Of a DNA stretch of 64,000 nucleotides, positions 52,406 to 60,972 are shown one piece after another. The position numbers were made by a program, and so were the translations under genes. Numbering within the stretch: position 1 is the first letter of the stretch; each line of letters begins with the position of its first letter. The DNA is taken from the NCBI RefSeq assembly GCF_001613245.1, contig NZ_BDBZ01000007.1, positions 248,001-312,000 on the forward strand, in the 5' to 3' direction. Source of the stretch: Nocardia speluncae NBRC 108251. GTDB lineage: Bacteria; Actinomycetota; Actinomycetes; Mycobacteriales; Mycobacteriaceae. The notes under the pieces were generated by a model. The model was not told where the DNA came from and did no database searches. It saw only the letters and a program-made list of their open reading frames with translations.

Positions 52406-53410
52406 TCACCGTTCTATCTTTGCGGGGTCGGGCCGGGAATCGGTCATCCCGTACCGCTGCATCAGATCGACCATCGAATCGACCGCAGCCCAGTTGATCT
52501 CCGTCCCCCAGTACGGGAGCGTGATGCGCCCGGCCACTTCCGGGGTGAGCTTGGTGTAGGTGGGCACGATTTCCCGGGCCGCGTCGGGGTTGTGCTGAGC
52601 GAATCGCATCGACTTGTCGATCGCCCGCTGGAAAGCGGCGACCACCTCGGGATTGGCATCGGCGAAGGCGGGCGTCGTCGCATAGATGGAGTTCTGAAGT
52701 CCGGGCACCACATCGGTGTACGGGCTCAGGATCGTTCGGGCCCCGGCATCGGCGAGGGCGCTCGAGAAGGGCTCCGCGGCCTTGGCTGCATCGATCCGCC
52801 CCTGTTCGAGTGCAATCGCCTGTTCCGCCCCGGCGATCTCGATCACCTCTACGGTGCTGCTGTCGCCGCCGTGGGCGTCGATGCTGGCCTTGAGCATCAG
52901 ATCGACGATGCTGTTGAGGCTCGCCACGCCGATGACCTTGCCGTTGAGATCCGCGGCCGTCCGGATCGGGCTGTCCGCCGGAACACTGACCGTATCGAAC
53001 CCCCGCGAGTCCGTGTTCTCCAGGCCGAGGGCCGGATCGGTCGCCTGCTGTCCCGAGGCGAGTGCGCGCAGCGCGATGCCCTGATTGGTGGCGAGCAGCA
53101 GCGTTACGGGATTGACCCAGCCGATCTGCATATCACCCTTCAGCACGGCGGGCAGCAGAGCCGCCCCACCGGACGAAATAACGGGCCGTACATCGAGGCC
53201 CTCTTCACGGAAGAATCCCTCGCGATTGCCCAGATAGATGGGCGCGACGCCGGCCTCCGGGATGAGCGCGACATTGAGAACGGTCAGCCCGTCGGCGTTC
53301 GTCTCGACCTCGGTATCGACGCCGGAGCAGCCGGCGACGGTGAGCGCAAGAACAAGCGCGGTGGCCACTGCGCAGGCCCGCCGGGCCGATAGGGATCGAA
53401 GCAGTGACAT
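52406..53410 (-). CDS. Solute-binding lipoprotein, SsuA/NMT1-like
   Basis: 334 residues with a lipoprotein signal (lipobox TVAG-C, Cys28). The body has the SsuA/ThiY-like pattern: LNVALIPEAGVAPIYLGNRE (substrate-entry motif), GGAALLPAVLKGDMQIGWVN and ADLNGKVIGVASLNS. GAAGGAGGG lies 7-8 bases before ATG 53410, preferred over an in-frame GTG at 53455 that would overlap the SDR stop. It delivers substrate to the two permeases. Aliphatic sulfonates, taurine, nitrate, pyrimidine precursors and aromatic acids are bound by family members; no choice is possible here. Confidence 0.88.
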   Translation of the reverse strand: MSLLRSLSARRACAVATALVLALTVAGCSGVDTEVETNADGLTVLNVALIPEAGVAPIYLGNREGFFREEGLDVRPVISSGGAALLPAVLKGDMQIGWVNPVTLLLATNQGIALRALASGQQATDPALGLENTDSRGFDTVSVPADSPIRTAADLNGKVIGVASLNSIVDLMLKASIDAHGGDSSTVEVIEIAGAEQAIALEQGRIDAAKAAEPFSSALADAGARTILSPYTDVVPGLQNSIYATTPAFADANPEVVAAFQRAIDKSMRFAQHNPDAAREIVPTYTKLTPEVAGRITLPYWGTEINWAAVDSMVDLMQRYGMTDSRPDPAKIER

Positions 53411-53451
53411 CGGTTTTCCCTCCTTCAGGGGGATCGAGTGGCGGCGCCCGG

Positions 53452-54216
53452 TCACGGTGCCGCCGCCAGTTGTGCGCCCCCACAGACATGGAGCACTTCG
53501 CCGGTGACGAAACGCGCCTTGGCGGAGGCCAGGAACTCGACCGCGTCGACGACGTCGTCCGCGGTGGCGAGCCGTCCCAGCGGTGAGAGCGAGGTATGGC
53601 GTTCGACGAAGCGATCGAACTCGGTATCGGTGCGCTCACCCCGGGTGAACGGCGTGACGACCATGCTGGGGGCGACGGCATTGCAGGTGATACCGAGGCG
53701 GCCCAGCTCGAGCGCGAGGGATCGGGTCAGCCCGACCACACCGGCCTTCGAGGCGACATAAGCCGAGGGGCCGCCGCTCTGCCACGTCCGGGAGCCGATA
53801 TTGACGACATGACCGACCCCGGTCCGTGTCCAGATCGGTAGCGCAGCCCGGCACAGTGCCATGGGGCCGCGCAGATTGACCGCCATCGACCGGTCCCACA
53901 ACTCGTCCTCGATATCGGAGAGCGCGGCGCGATGATTCACGGCAGCATTGTTGACCAGCCGGTCGAGCCGGCCGAACTCGTCGTCGATCGCGCCGACGGC
54001 GGCGGCGACAGCCGTGGGGTCTGCTATGTCCACCACCCGGCCGATGACCGGGCGTCCGGTGTCCGCCGTGATCGCGGCGACGGTGCTGTCGAGGCCCTCG
54101 GAATCGATATCGAGGAGCACGATGGTGTCGCCGTTCTCGGCGAACCTGCGGCCGATCGCGGCACCGAGGGCGCCTGCGCCGCCGGTGACCACCGCGACCG
54201 GGTGGTTGTGTTTCAT
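53452..54216 (-). CDS. Short-chain dehydrogenase/reductase (SDR)
   Basis: 254-residue classical SDR. TGGAGALG (residues 11-18), LLDIDSE (Asp, NAD(H)), NNAAVN, Ser in NIGSRTWQSG and YVASK (YxxxK). The ending GEVLHVCGG is standard. It overlaps the TIM-barrel gene by 4 bp and precedes the binding protein by 41 bp. With the TIM-barrel protein it may oxidise and isomerise a sugar, cyclitol or hydroxy-acid brought in by the transporter (inference). Confidence 0.9.
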   Translation of the reverse strand: MKHNHPVAVVTGGAGALGAAIGRRFAENGDTIVLLDIDSEGLDSTVAAITADTGRPVIGRVVDIADPTAVAAAVGAIDDEFGRLDRLVNNAAVNHRAALSDIEDELWDRSMAVNLRGPMALCRAALPIWTRTGVGHVVNIGSRTWQSGGPSAYVASKAGVVGLTRSLALELGRLGITCNAVAPSMVVTPFTRGERTDTEFDRFVERHTSLSPLGRLATADDVVDAVEFLASAKARFVTGEVLHVCGGAQLAAAP

Positions 54217-55079
54217 ACCTGTCCGTTCGTTGAGCAGGCCGATCCGCCGAGGGTGAACTCGGCGTGCCGGCGGAGAAATTCGGCATTGAAACCGAGGGCC
54301 TCGGTGTCGGGCCGCGCGCTACTGAAGTCTTCGACCGATACCCAGTCCGTATAGCCGGAGTCGCTCAGTAGCTGGAGCACCCGCGGAATATCGGCGATGC
54401 CGTCGTCCATCGGAGTCCAGGTGGGTGTCCACACTCCGCCGGATTCGGACGCGACGAACGCGGCATTCTTGAGGTGGACGTGGGCGAGGTGGGCACCGAG
54501 GATCTGCAAGGCCATGGCGTGGTCTTCGTAACCCTCGAGGACGAGATTGCCCACGTCGTAGATGACCCCGACGAGGTCCGGGTCCAGCCGGCCGACCATC
54601 CGGTGGGCCAGCGAGGCACTCGGGCACACCGAACGCTGATGCATCTCGAGCAATGCCTGCACCTGGAAGCGTTCCGCCAGCTCGGCGACCTGCTCGAAGT
54701 AGCTTACCCCCGCCGCGAACAGCGAGTGGAACCCCTCCGGGCCCATCCACGGGGCCCGCAACCGGATGCGCGGGGCGCCCGCATCGCGCGCCAGGCGCAT
54801 CGCGCGCTCCACCCCGGTGAGATCGCCGAAGTCCACGTACACGCCGAGACCGATCACTTCGAGGCCGGCCGCGACCGTGCGGGCGCAGATATCGCCGACG
54901 GCTGCGGGGTCCGGTGGCACCGTGCAGCGATTGTTGGTGAGGAAATGCGGCGCATTGCCGTCGCCCACTTCCGGCGACACCCGCCATTCGATACCTGCAT
55001 ATCCCTGGTCTGCCGCTGCCTCGATCGCCTCCGCGGGGGTCAGGGCAGGGAGGCAGATCGAGTACACCCCTAGCTTCAT
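54213..55079 (-). CDS. Xylose-isomerase-like TIM-barrel protein (sugar phosphate isomerase/epimerase family)
   Basis: 288 residues, AP_endonuc_2/XylI fold. Visible are ADQGYAGIEWRV at the first strand, LLEMHQRSV, GVIYDVGNLVLEGYEDH (metal-ligand Asp), HVHLKNAAF and WVSVEDF, which form the usual metal-binding set of Glu, Asp, His and Glu. This family includes inosose dehydratase, hydroxypyruvate isomerase and tagatose epimerases. ATG 55079 has GAGGA six bases upstream; the extension to 55178 enters the divergent promoter. First gene of the leftward operon, facing a LysR regulator. Confidence 0.87.
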   Translation of the reverse strand: MKLGVYSICLPALTPAEAIEAAADQGYAGIEWRVSPEVGDGNAPHFLTNNRCTVPPDPAAVGDICARTVAAGLEVIGLGVYVDFGDLTGVERAMRLARDAGAPRIRLRAPWMGPEGFHSLFAAGVSYFEQVAELAERFQVQALLEMHQRSVCPSASLAHRMVGRLDPDLVGVIYDVGNLVLEGYEDHAMALQILGAHLAHVHLKNAAFVASESGGVWTPTWTPMDDGIADIPRVLQLLSDSGYTDWVSVEDFSSARPDTEALGFNAEFLRRHAEFTLGGSACSTNGQV

Positions 55080-55162
55080 CGTTGTCCTCGTATTCGGGTG
55101 ATGCCGGTCGGCACGGTCACCATGATTAGAGAGGGCGGTCACACTGTTTGTCCAAGTCCTGC

Positions 55163-55183
55163 CAGGCTTACCGGCCATGCCTG
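55163..55183. promoter_or_regulatory. possible LysR-type box CAGGC-N11-GCCTG
   Basis: A 21-bp interrupted palindrome in the 149-bp gap between the TIM-barrel gene and the LysR gene, 84 bp from one start and 46 bp from the other. Arms of 5 bp and the central spacing fit a LysR recognition site. Short arms keep the confidence low. Confidence 0.35.
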
Positions 55184-55228
55184 AAAGGTATAGTTCGATG
55201 ATTTGTCTGCGCCTCAGAGAGAAAAGCG

Positions 55229-56143
55229 ATGGAATTCCGGCACCTGAAATACTTCCTGGCGGTGGCGGACGAGGGATCGTTCAGTCATGCTTCCGACCAG
55301 CTCCGCATCTCGCAGCCGTCGTTGAGCAGGCAGGTCCAGAGCCTCGAACGAGAACTGGGCCACCGGCTGTTCGAGCGCACCGCCCGCGGCGCCCGGTTGA
55401 CCGTGGCGGGCCACGCGCTACTCCAGCACGCCCGCCAGCTGCTCGCGCTCGAGAGTTCGACGCGGGACGTGCTGGCGGGAGGCGCCGCGGTCCGGGAGAT
55501 CGTGACGATCGGCATCTGTCCGGGCACTCCCGGACCGTGGTTGCTCGGGCTCATCGAGCATCTGGCCGAACATGCGCCGCGCTGTGCGCCGAACCTCGTC
55601 GAGGCCAACAGCAGCGAACAGCTCCGCATGCTGCGTGAGGGCCGGCTGGACCTGTGCACGGTTCATCAGGCGCCACCCAGTGACTACGCGTCGTGGAGAA
55701 TCCGGGAGGAGCCGTTCGGTGTCGCGGTCCGGCCCGATCATCCGCTCGCCGGTTCGGCCGTGTTCGACCTCGTCGATCTCGACGGCCTGCGGGTCCTCGT
55801 ACATTCGAAGGACCAGGTCCCGACCCAGCAGGACGGGCTGATGGGGGCGGCCGTGGTGGCGAACATCCACCCACACTGGCAGTTCGCCCAGTTCGTCGAG
55901 CATGCGGCGGCATCCGCGCGGGCAACCGGCGCGGACGCCGCCCTCATCAGTCGATATACGGCGACGCGACAGCTACCCGAGTGGCCCTGGTCGCCCCTGC
56001 TCAACCTCGGTCTGGCCATGACCACCTGGCTCGTGCGTCAGCGCACGACCCGGGAAGTGGTGGCCGCGACCGCCGACGCTGCCGTGTCCTTCGCGCGCTC
56101 CGGCCCGGATACCGACCACGACCCGGGACGCGCGATTCACTGA
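55229..56143 (+). CDS. LysR-family transcriptional regulator
   Basis: 304 residues. N-terminal winged helix MEFRHLKYFLAVADEGSFSH, then ASDQLRISQPSLSRQVQSLE and LGHRLFERTARG, the classic LysR start. The C-terminal half is a periplasmic-binding-protein-like effector domain (EIVTIGICPGT, LDLCTVHQAP, VRPDHPLAG). ATG 55229 lacks a strong ribosome site (AGAGAGAAAAGCG). It is divergent from the SDR/transporter operon, its most likely target. LysR proteins are usually activators responding to a pathway metabolite. Confidence 0.9.
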   Translation: MEFRHLKYFLAVADEGSFSHASDQLRISQPSLSRQVQSLERELGHRLFERTARGARLTVAGHALLQHARQLLALESSTRDVLAGGAAVREIVTIGICPGTPGPWLLGLIEHLAEHAPRCAPNLVEANSSEQLRMLREGRLDLCTVHQAPPSDYASWRIREEPFGVAVRPDHPLAGSAVFDLVDLDGLRVLVHSKDQVPTQQDGLMGAAVVANIHPHWQFAQFVEHAAASARATGADAALISRYTATRQLPEWPWSPLLNLGLAMTTWLVRQRTTREVVAATADAAVSFARSGPDTDHDPGRAIH

Positions 56144-56499
56144 ACAATTCGGCACGCTGCTTGCGTGCGTCGACAGCGACCGAACTGGATGGGAGCTGAT
56201 GGTCCGGTGTGCGGCCGCCGTGCGGCGCCAGGATTCGGGCCATCGATTCCACTACTCGGAAACACCGGCAACCCGGTCCGGAGGGGGCTGTTACCGGCGA
56301 CTTCGAAGTTCTTTTGCCGTTTCCTCACACCCCAGCTCTGGGTAGAATAGGATTCTACCCAGAACGCGAACGAGAATCTCTGTGAGAAGAATTAAATTCT
56401 CGCCAGGTCGCGTCAGCCCGCATCAGACCGAGAAACCCGAGCCAGGCACCCCATGGGTGCCCGGCCGGACGGTCGCGCGCTACGGAAAGGCGAAGGTGG
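56144..56499. other. 356-bp leader/promoter region of the second Opp operon
   Basis: No gene is supported. It holds an 11-bp-arm inverted repeat at 56338-56362, a second AT-rich imperfect repeat GAGAA-N8-TTCTC at 56384-56401 and a GGCACCC-CAT-GGGTGCC hairpin at 56445-56461, about 40 bases before the first transporter gene. The stretch 56335-56401 is AT-rich compared with its surroundings, as expected for a promoter. Confidence 0.65.
56338..56362. promoter_or_regulatory. perfect 11-bp inverted repeat, candidate operator
   Basis: The arm CTGGGTAGAAT (56338-56348) is repeated in inverse complement at 56352-56362 after a 3-base spacer AGG. TAGAAT within the left arm could be a -10 element. It lies 138 bp upstream of the second OppB gene. 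No matching regulator gene is adjacent; the LysR gene upstream or a distant regulator could act here. Confidence 0.75.
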
Positions 56500-57453
56500 A
56501 TGATGTACTCCATCGTGAGGCGGTTGGGCCGAGGCCTACTGGTGGTCCTTCTGGTCACCCTGGCGGTCGTAGTGCTTCTGAGTTTCGCTCCGGGATCCGT
56601 GGCGCACGCCATCCTCGGCGACGCGGCCACGCCGGAAGCTGTCGCGGCGCTCAACAACAAGCTCGGCCTCGACGAGCCCGTGTGGATGCAATACCTCCAC
56701 TGGGTCGCAAACGCCGCCCAGGGTGATCTGGGCACCTCGCCACTCACGGGGCAGTCGGTGACGACGGCGATCACGGAGCGCTTACCGGTGACGTTCCAAT
56801 TGGCTGCCATGTCACTCGTCATCGCGCTGGTCAGCGCGATCTTCCTCGCCGTGCTGTCGGCGATGCGGCCGGGCGGTCCGGTCGACCGTGGGACTGCCGC
56901 GCTCTCTTCTGTTTTTCTTTCGGTACCTGCGTTCGTCGCCGGCCCGGTACTCATCTACTTCTTCGCCGTCGAACTCGGCTGGGCTCCGGTGGCCGGATGG
57001 AACCGTCTCGGCGACGGGATCGGGCTGAATCTGCAGTCCGCGCTGTTGCCCGCCATCGCTATGGCGTTGATGGAGATCGCCGCTTTCCACCGGCTGCTAC
57101 GGACAGACCTGATCACCACTCTGCGTGAGGATTTCATCGGCGCGGCCCGTGCCAAAGGGATGAACGAGTGGTATGTCATGGTGCGGCATGCACTTCGTCC
57201 GTCGTCGTTCTCGCTGATCACTCTGGCAGGTATCAATCTCGGGCGCCTGATCGGTGGCACGGTGATCGTCGAAACGCTGTTCTCGCTGCCCGGCCTAGGC
57301 CAATTGCTCGCGTCCTCGATCGTTTCCCGGGATCTCATCATGGTGCAGGGAATCGTGGCATTCATGGCGATCGTCTACGTCGTCATCAACATCCTGGTCG
57401 ACTCGAGCTACGAGCTGATCGACCCACGGATCAGGAAGGTGGCCACGGTATGA
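56500..57453 (+). CDS. OppB/DppB-type ABC permease (second transporter)
   Basis: 317 residues, six predicted helices. LNNKLGLDEPVWMQYLHW is the usual first-loop motif, FIGAARAKGMNEWYVMVRHA the EAA-like loop and VETLFSLPGLGQLL the family hallmark. Two adjacent ATGs (56500 and 56503) follow GAAGGTGG; the second has the better spacing. It begins a complete five-gene transporter operon and overlaps the next gene by 4 bp. Confidence 0.9.
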   Translation: MMYSIVRRLGRGLLVVLLVTLAVVVLLSFAPGSVAHAILGDAATPEAVAALNNKLGLDEPVWMQYLHWVANAAQGDLGTSPLTGQSVTTAITERLPVTFQLAAMSLVIALVSAIFLAVLSAMRPGGPVDRGTAALSSVFLSVPAFVAGPVLIYFFAVELGWAPVAGWNRLGDGIGLNLQSALLPAIAMALMEIAAFHRLLRTDLITTLREDFIGAARAKGMNEWYVMVRHALRPSSFSLITLAGINLGRLIGGTVIVETLFSLPGLGQLLASSIVSRDLIMVQGIVAFMAIVYVVINILVDSSYELIDPRIRKVATV

Positions 57454-58343
57454 CCCGAGCCGAAGTGCATGCAGCGCCCGAGCAGCGGATCGCAGCGCCG
57501 GAGAAGCCGGAAGTTCCCCGGCTGCGCAAACCTCGCTCGATACTGGTGTACCTGTCCTATGCCTGGCTGGGCGTGATGATCGCGGCGGCGATTTTCGCGG
57601 ACCTGCTTCCCCTGGCGTCATATTCGATCCCGGTCGGCCCACCACGGCAACCTCCGCAACTCGGGTCCCTGGATCTTCTGGCGGGCACCGACAACTTGGG
57701 GCGGTCGATGCTGTCCCGATGCGTCTACGGCGCCCAGGTGTCGTTGCTGATCGGTACAGTCGCGGCCCTCATCGGGTCCGCACTCGGATCGAGTATCGGG
57801 ATGCTGGGCGGCTATTTCCAGAAGCGGACGGACTCGGGGATCCGGTTGCTCAGCGATACGATGCTGGCATTCCCGCCACTGATCCTGCTGATGGCGCTCA
57901 CCGCGGTCTTCACTCCGGGACTGCGCACCCTGATGGCCGGCCTGTCACTGGTGATCATCCCCTCTTTCATCAGGCTCGCGCGGGCGAATACGCTGGCGTG
58001 GACGGCACGCGAGTTCGTCCTCGCCGCCCGCAACATGGGTGCCGGTCACGGCCGGATCCTGAGCAAGGAAATCCTGCCCAATGTGCTGCCACCCTTGCTG
58101 GCATATCTCCCGATCATCATGGCGGCGCTCATCGTCGCGGAAGGGTCGCTGAGCTTCCTCGGGCTCGGTATTCCGCCCCCCACACCGAGCTGGGGCGGAA
58201 TGATCTCCGACGGCAAGGACAGCCTGGCAGGTGCACCGCACCTGGTTTTCGTGCCCGCCGCGGTCATCTTCTGCACCGTTTTCGCGCTGAACCAGGCCGG
58301 CGATCACCTGCGTGGCCGATTCGATCGCACGATGCGCGAATGA
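57450..58343 (+). CDS. OppC/DppC-type ABC permease (second transporter)
   Basis: 297 residues, normal length for the family, unlike the first OppC. LAGTDNLGRSMLSRCVYGAQ, EFVLAARNMGAGHGRILSKE and FLGLGIPPPTPSWGGM are typical. The ATG overlaps the OppB stop; the open frame from 57168 is a shadow. The C-terminal FALNQAGDHLRGRFD is a normal OppC ending. Confidence 0.92.
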   Translation: MTRAEVHAAPEQRIAAPEKPEVPRLRKPRSILVYLSYAWLGVMIAAAIFADLLPLASYSIPVGPPRQPPQLGSLDLLAGTDNLGRSMLSRCVYGAQVSLLIGTVAALIGSALGSSIGMLGGYFQKRTDSGIRLLSDTMLAFPPLILLMALTAVFTPGLRTLMAGLSLVIIPSFIRLARANTLAWTAREFVLAARNMGAGHGRILSKEILPNVLPPLLAYLPIIMAALIVAEGSLSFLGLGIPPPTPSWGGMISDGKDSLAGAPHLVFVPAAVIFCTVFALNQAGDHLRGRFDRTMRE

Positions 58344-58357
58344 CTGAGAGGTCGAAG

Positions 58358-59920
58358 ATGCTCCGAACATCCCTATTCCGTTCGATTGCCGTGTGCTGCA
58401 CCGCTCTCGTCCTGGCTGCTTGCGCCGGAACCGGAGCGGGTACCGGCACCGGCCCCGGTGGCGATCCCGTGCCCGGCGGTACCGCACAGATCATCCAGAT
58501 CAGTGAGCCGCGCACCCTCGACCCGGTCGCTATGGGAAATCAGTGGGTGATCAACGCGATGCTGGGCAATGCCTTGTTCGGGACGTTGATGGTCAACGAT
58601 CCGGATAGCGCAAAAATCGAATACACCATGGCCACAGGCTTCGCCACGCACGACGGAGGTATCACGTTCGACCTGACGTTGCGGCCGGATCTGCGGTTCA
58701 CCGACGGCACTGCGCTGGACGCGGCGGCCGTGAAATTCAACTGGGACCGCTTCAGCGACCCGGAAAACGGTTCCACCTATCGCGAGGATGCGGCGGTGAT
58801 CGCGTCGACCGATATCGTGAATCCGACCACGCTGCGAGTGCGGATGCATTACCCGGCACCGCATTTCGCCTACACACTCGTAGAGAGTTCGATGAACTGG
58901 ATCGCCTCACCGCGGGCGTTGCAGGCGGGGCGCGCGGCATTCGACGGCAACCCGGTGGGTGCGGGTCCGTTCATCCTCGAGCGGTGGGCCCGGCAGGATG
59001 TGATCGAACTGGTCGGCAACCCGGATTACTGGGATGCGCCGAAACCGTATCTCGACCGGATCGAACTGCGCACTTCCGGCGATTCCGTTCAGGGTTACAA
59101 CACACTGATCAGCGGTGGTTCGGACGTGATCATCAGCTCCAACTGGGGAAGTATCGAAAAGCTGGAAAATCAAGGTTTTCCCACCGCGGTGGCGCCGCTG
59201 CACGGCGGACAGCACCTGTCGATGAATATGCGGCGAGCGCCGTTCGACGATATCCGGGCCCGCCGGGCCGTGGCGGCCGCGGTCGATGTGAACGCGCTCA
59301 ACCTGACCATCTACCACGGCAGCGGGGAGCTCCCGACCACCCTGTTCCGAGAATCCTCACCGTACTATGCGCCGGACCTGCCCATGCAGAGCCATGATCA
59401 GGAGACTGCCCAACGGTTGTTCGACGAGCTGGCAGCCGAGGGCAAACCCGTGAAGTTCACATACACCACCACCGCGCAGACGGAGAACCGGCTGTTGGCG
59501 GAAAGTGTGCAGGCTCAGCTCAGCGCGTTCGACAACGTCGACGTCGAGGTGGAGGTGATCGACATCATCGATCTGGTGAAGCTGCGCTATACGCACGACT
59601 TCGAGGTGATGACCGGCGGTGCGTTCTTCGACGATCCCGAACCGCGGCTGTGGACGGCCTTCCACGGCGACTCGAGCCGGAACACCGCCGGTATCGACGA
59701 TGCGGTCCTGAACGAGGCACTCGACGCCGGCCGGACGGCGACGGATGTGCCGCAGCGTACCGGGATCTACCGGACGGTTCAGGAGCGGTTGATCGAGCTC
59801 GTGCCCGCCGTTTTCTACATACGAACGGTCGCGGGTGCCGCCACCGCGAAGAACGTCGGCGGTCTCACCATGTACGGCGCCGGGTCGGTGCGGCCCGAGG
59901 AGTTGTGGATCGTCGAGTAG
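58358..59920 (+). CDS. Solute-binding lipoprotein of the second Opp/Dpp transporter
   Basis: 520 residues, SBP_bac_5 family. Signal peptide with lipobox LAA-C (Cys22), then a Gly/Thr-rich linker, SEPRTLDPVAMGNQWVIN, LTLRPDLRFTDGTALDAAAV and RRAVAAAVDVNALN. ATG 58358 has GAGAGG 7 bases upstream; an in-frame ATG at 58340 overlapping the OppC stop is possible but would add six residues before the signal peptide. Unlike the first system, the binding-protein gene lies inside the operon between permeases and ATPases. Confidence 0.9.
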   Translation: MLRTSLFRSIAVCCTALVLAACAGTGAGTGTGPGGDPVPGGTAQIIQISEPRTLDPVAMGNQWVINAMLGNALFGTLMVNDPDSAKIEYTMATGFATHDGGITFDLTLRPDLRFTDGTALDAAAVKFNWDRFSDPENGSTYREDAAVIASTDIVNPTTLRVRMHYPAPHFAYTLVESSMNWIASPRALQAGRAAFDGNPVGAGPFILERWARQDVIELVGNPDYWDAPKPYLDRIELRTSGDSVQGYNTLISGGSDVIISSNWGSIEKLENQGFPTAVAPLHGGQHLSMNMRRAPFDDIRARRAVAAAVDVNALNLTIYHGSGELPTTLFRESSPYYAPDLPMQSHDQETAQRLFDELAAEGKPVKFTYTTTAQTENRLLAESVQAQLSAFDNVDVEVEVIDIIDLVKLRYTHDFEVMTGGAFFDDPEPRLWTAFHGDSSRNTAGIDDAVLNEALDAGRTATDVPQRTGIYRTVQERLIELVPAVFYIRTVAGAATAKNVGGLTMYGAGSVRPEELWIVE

Positions 59921-59949
59921 CGGGCACGACCCGAGGAGAGCTGAGAACG

Positions 59950-60972
59950 ATGAGTGCTCAACCGAATCTGCAGGTGCGAAATCTGCATACCTATATCCGG
60001 ACCGAACGCGGTGTCGTGCGAGCCGTGGACGATGTCTCCTTCGATGTGGATCGTGCTCAGGCACTGGGCGTGGTGGGCGAATCGGGGTCCGGGAAGTCGG
60101 TGATGGCCCGGGCGATCATGGGCCTGTTGCCGCCTCGCGCCGGGTGCTCCGGTGAAGTGATATTCCGGGGCAGCAATATTCTCGCGCTTTCCGCGAAGGA
60201 GAAGCTCGACATCTGGGGAAAGCAGATCGCCATGGTCTTCCAGGACCCCGGACGGTCGCTCAACCCCGTGGTGCGTATCGACCGCCAGCTCACCGAGGGG
60301 ATGCGCAAACATCTGGGAACCAGCCGTTCCGAAGCGAGAACTCGCGCCCTCGAGCTGCTCCGGGAGGTCGGGGTCCCGGATCCGGAGCGCCGGCTACGCA
60401 ATTACCCGCACGAGATGTCCGGTGGTATGCGGCAACGAGTGATGATCGCCATCGCCTTGGCGTGCGAGCCCGACCTGCTGATCGCCGATGAACCGACAAC
60501 CGCCCTGGACGTGACGATCCAGCGCCAGATTCTCGACCTGCTGCGTCGCGTGCAACGGGACCGGGGCATGTCGCTGATGCTGATCAGTCATGATCTCTCG
60601 GTGGTCGCCGGTCGTACCGACCGGGTCTCGGTCATGTACGCCGGGCGGCTCGCCGAGTCCGGGGCAACTCGGAAGGTCTTCGCCGCGCCCCGGCATCGAT
60701 ACACCCGGGCCCTGATGGCGGCCACCCCGACGATCGAACACCAGCGGTACGCGCCCTTGCGGCTGATCGGGGGCACCCTGCCGGATCCGGCAGCACCACC
60801 CCCGGGCTGCCGGTTCGCGCCCCGGTGCACTCACGTGGGCGAGGGATGCCGTGAGGCTCCCGGACCCGCGTTGACCGAGATCTCCGCAGGCCATTCGGTG
60901 GCGTGTGCGCATCCTGCTCCCGAATCCGTGACAGACCGTTCCGATTCTGGTGGTGATATCCATGGCGGGTAG
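59950..60972 (+). CDS. OppD/DppD-type ABC ATPase (second transporter)
   Basis: 340 residues. Walker [10 protein letters not shown]-loop [12 protein letters not shown], signature MSGGMRQR, Walker [13 protein letters not shown] and H-loop ISHDLSV. The C-terminal extension has [14 protein letters not shown], the cysteine set seen in DppD proteins. CGAGGAGAGC precedes ATG 59950, 29 bp after the binding protein. It overlaps OppF by 11 bp, as in the first transporter. Confidence 0.93.
   Translation: MSAQPNLQVRNLHTYIRTERGVVRAVDDVSFDVDRAQALGVVGESGSGKSVMARAIMGLLPPRAGCSGEVIFRGSNILALSAKEKLDIWGKQIAMVFQDPGRSLNPVVRIDRQLTEGMRKHLGTSRSEARTRALELLREVGVPDPERRLRNYPHEMSGGMRQRVMIAIALACEPDLLIADEPTTALDVTIQRQILDLLRRVQRDRGMSLMLISHDLSVVAGRTDRVSVMYAGRLAESGATRKVFAAPRHRYTRALMAATPTIEHQRYAPLRLIGGTLPDPAAPPPGCRFAPRCTHVGEGCREAPGPALTEISAGHSVACAHPAPESVTDRSDSGGDIHGG

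Noticed and set aside
56314..56348. Promoter pair TTGCCG / TAGAAT before the second Opp operon
   Set aside because: The 23-base separation is too long for a normal -35/-10 pair; only the -10-like box is mentioned as possible.
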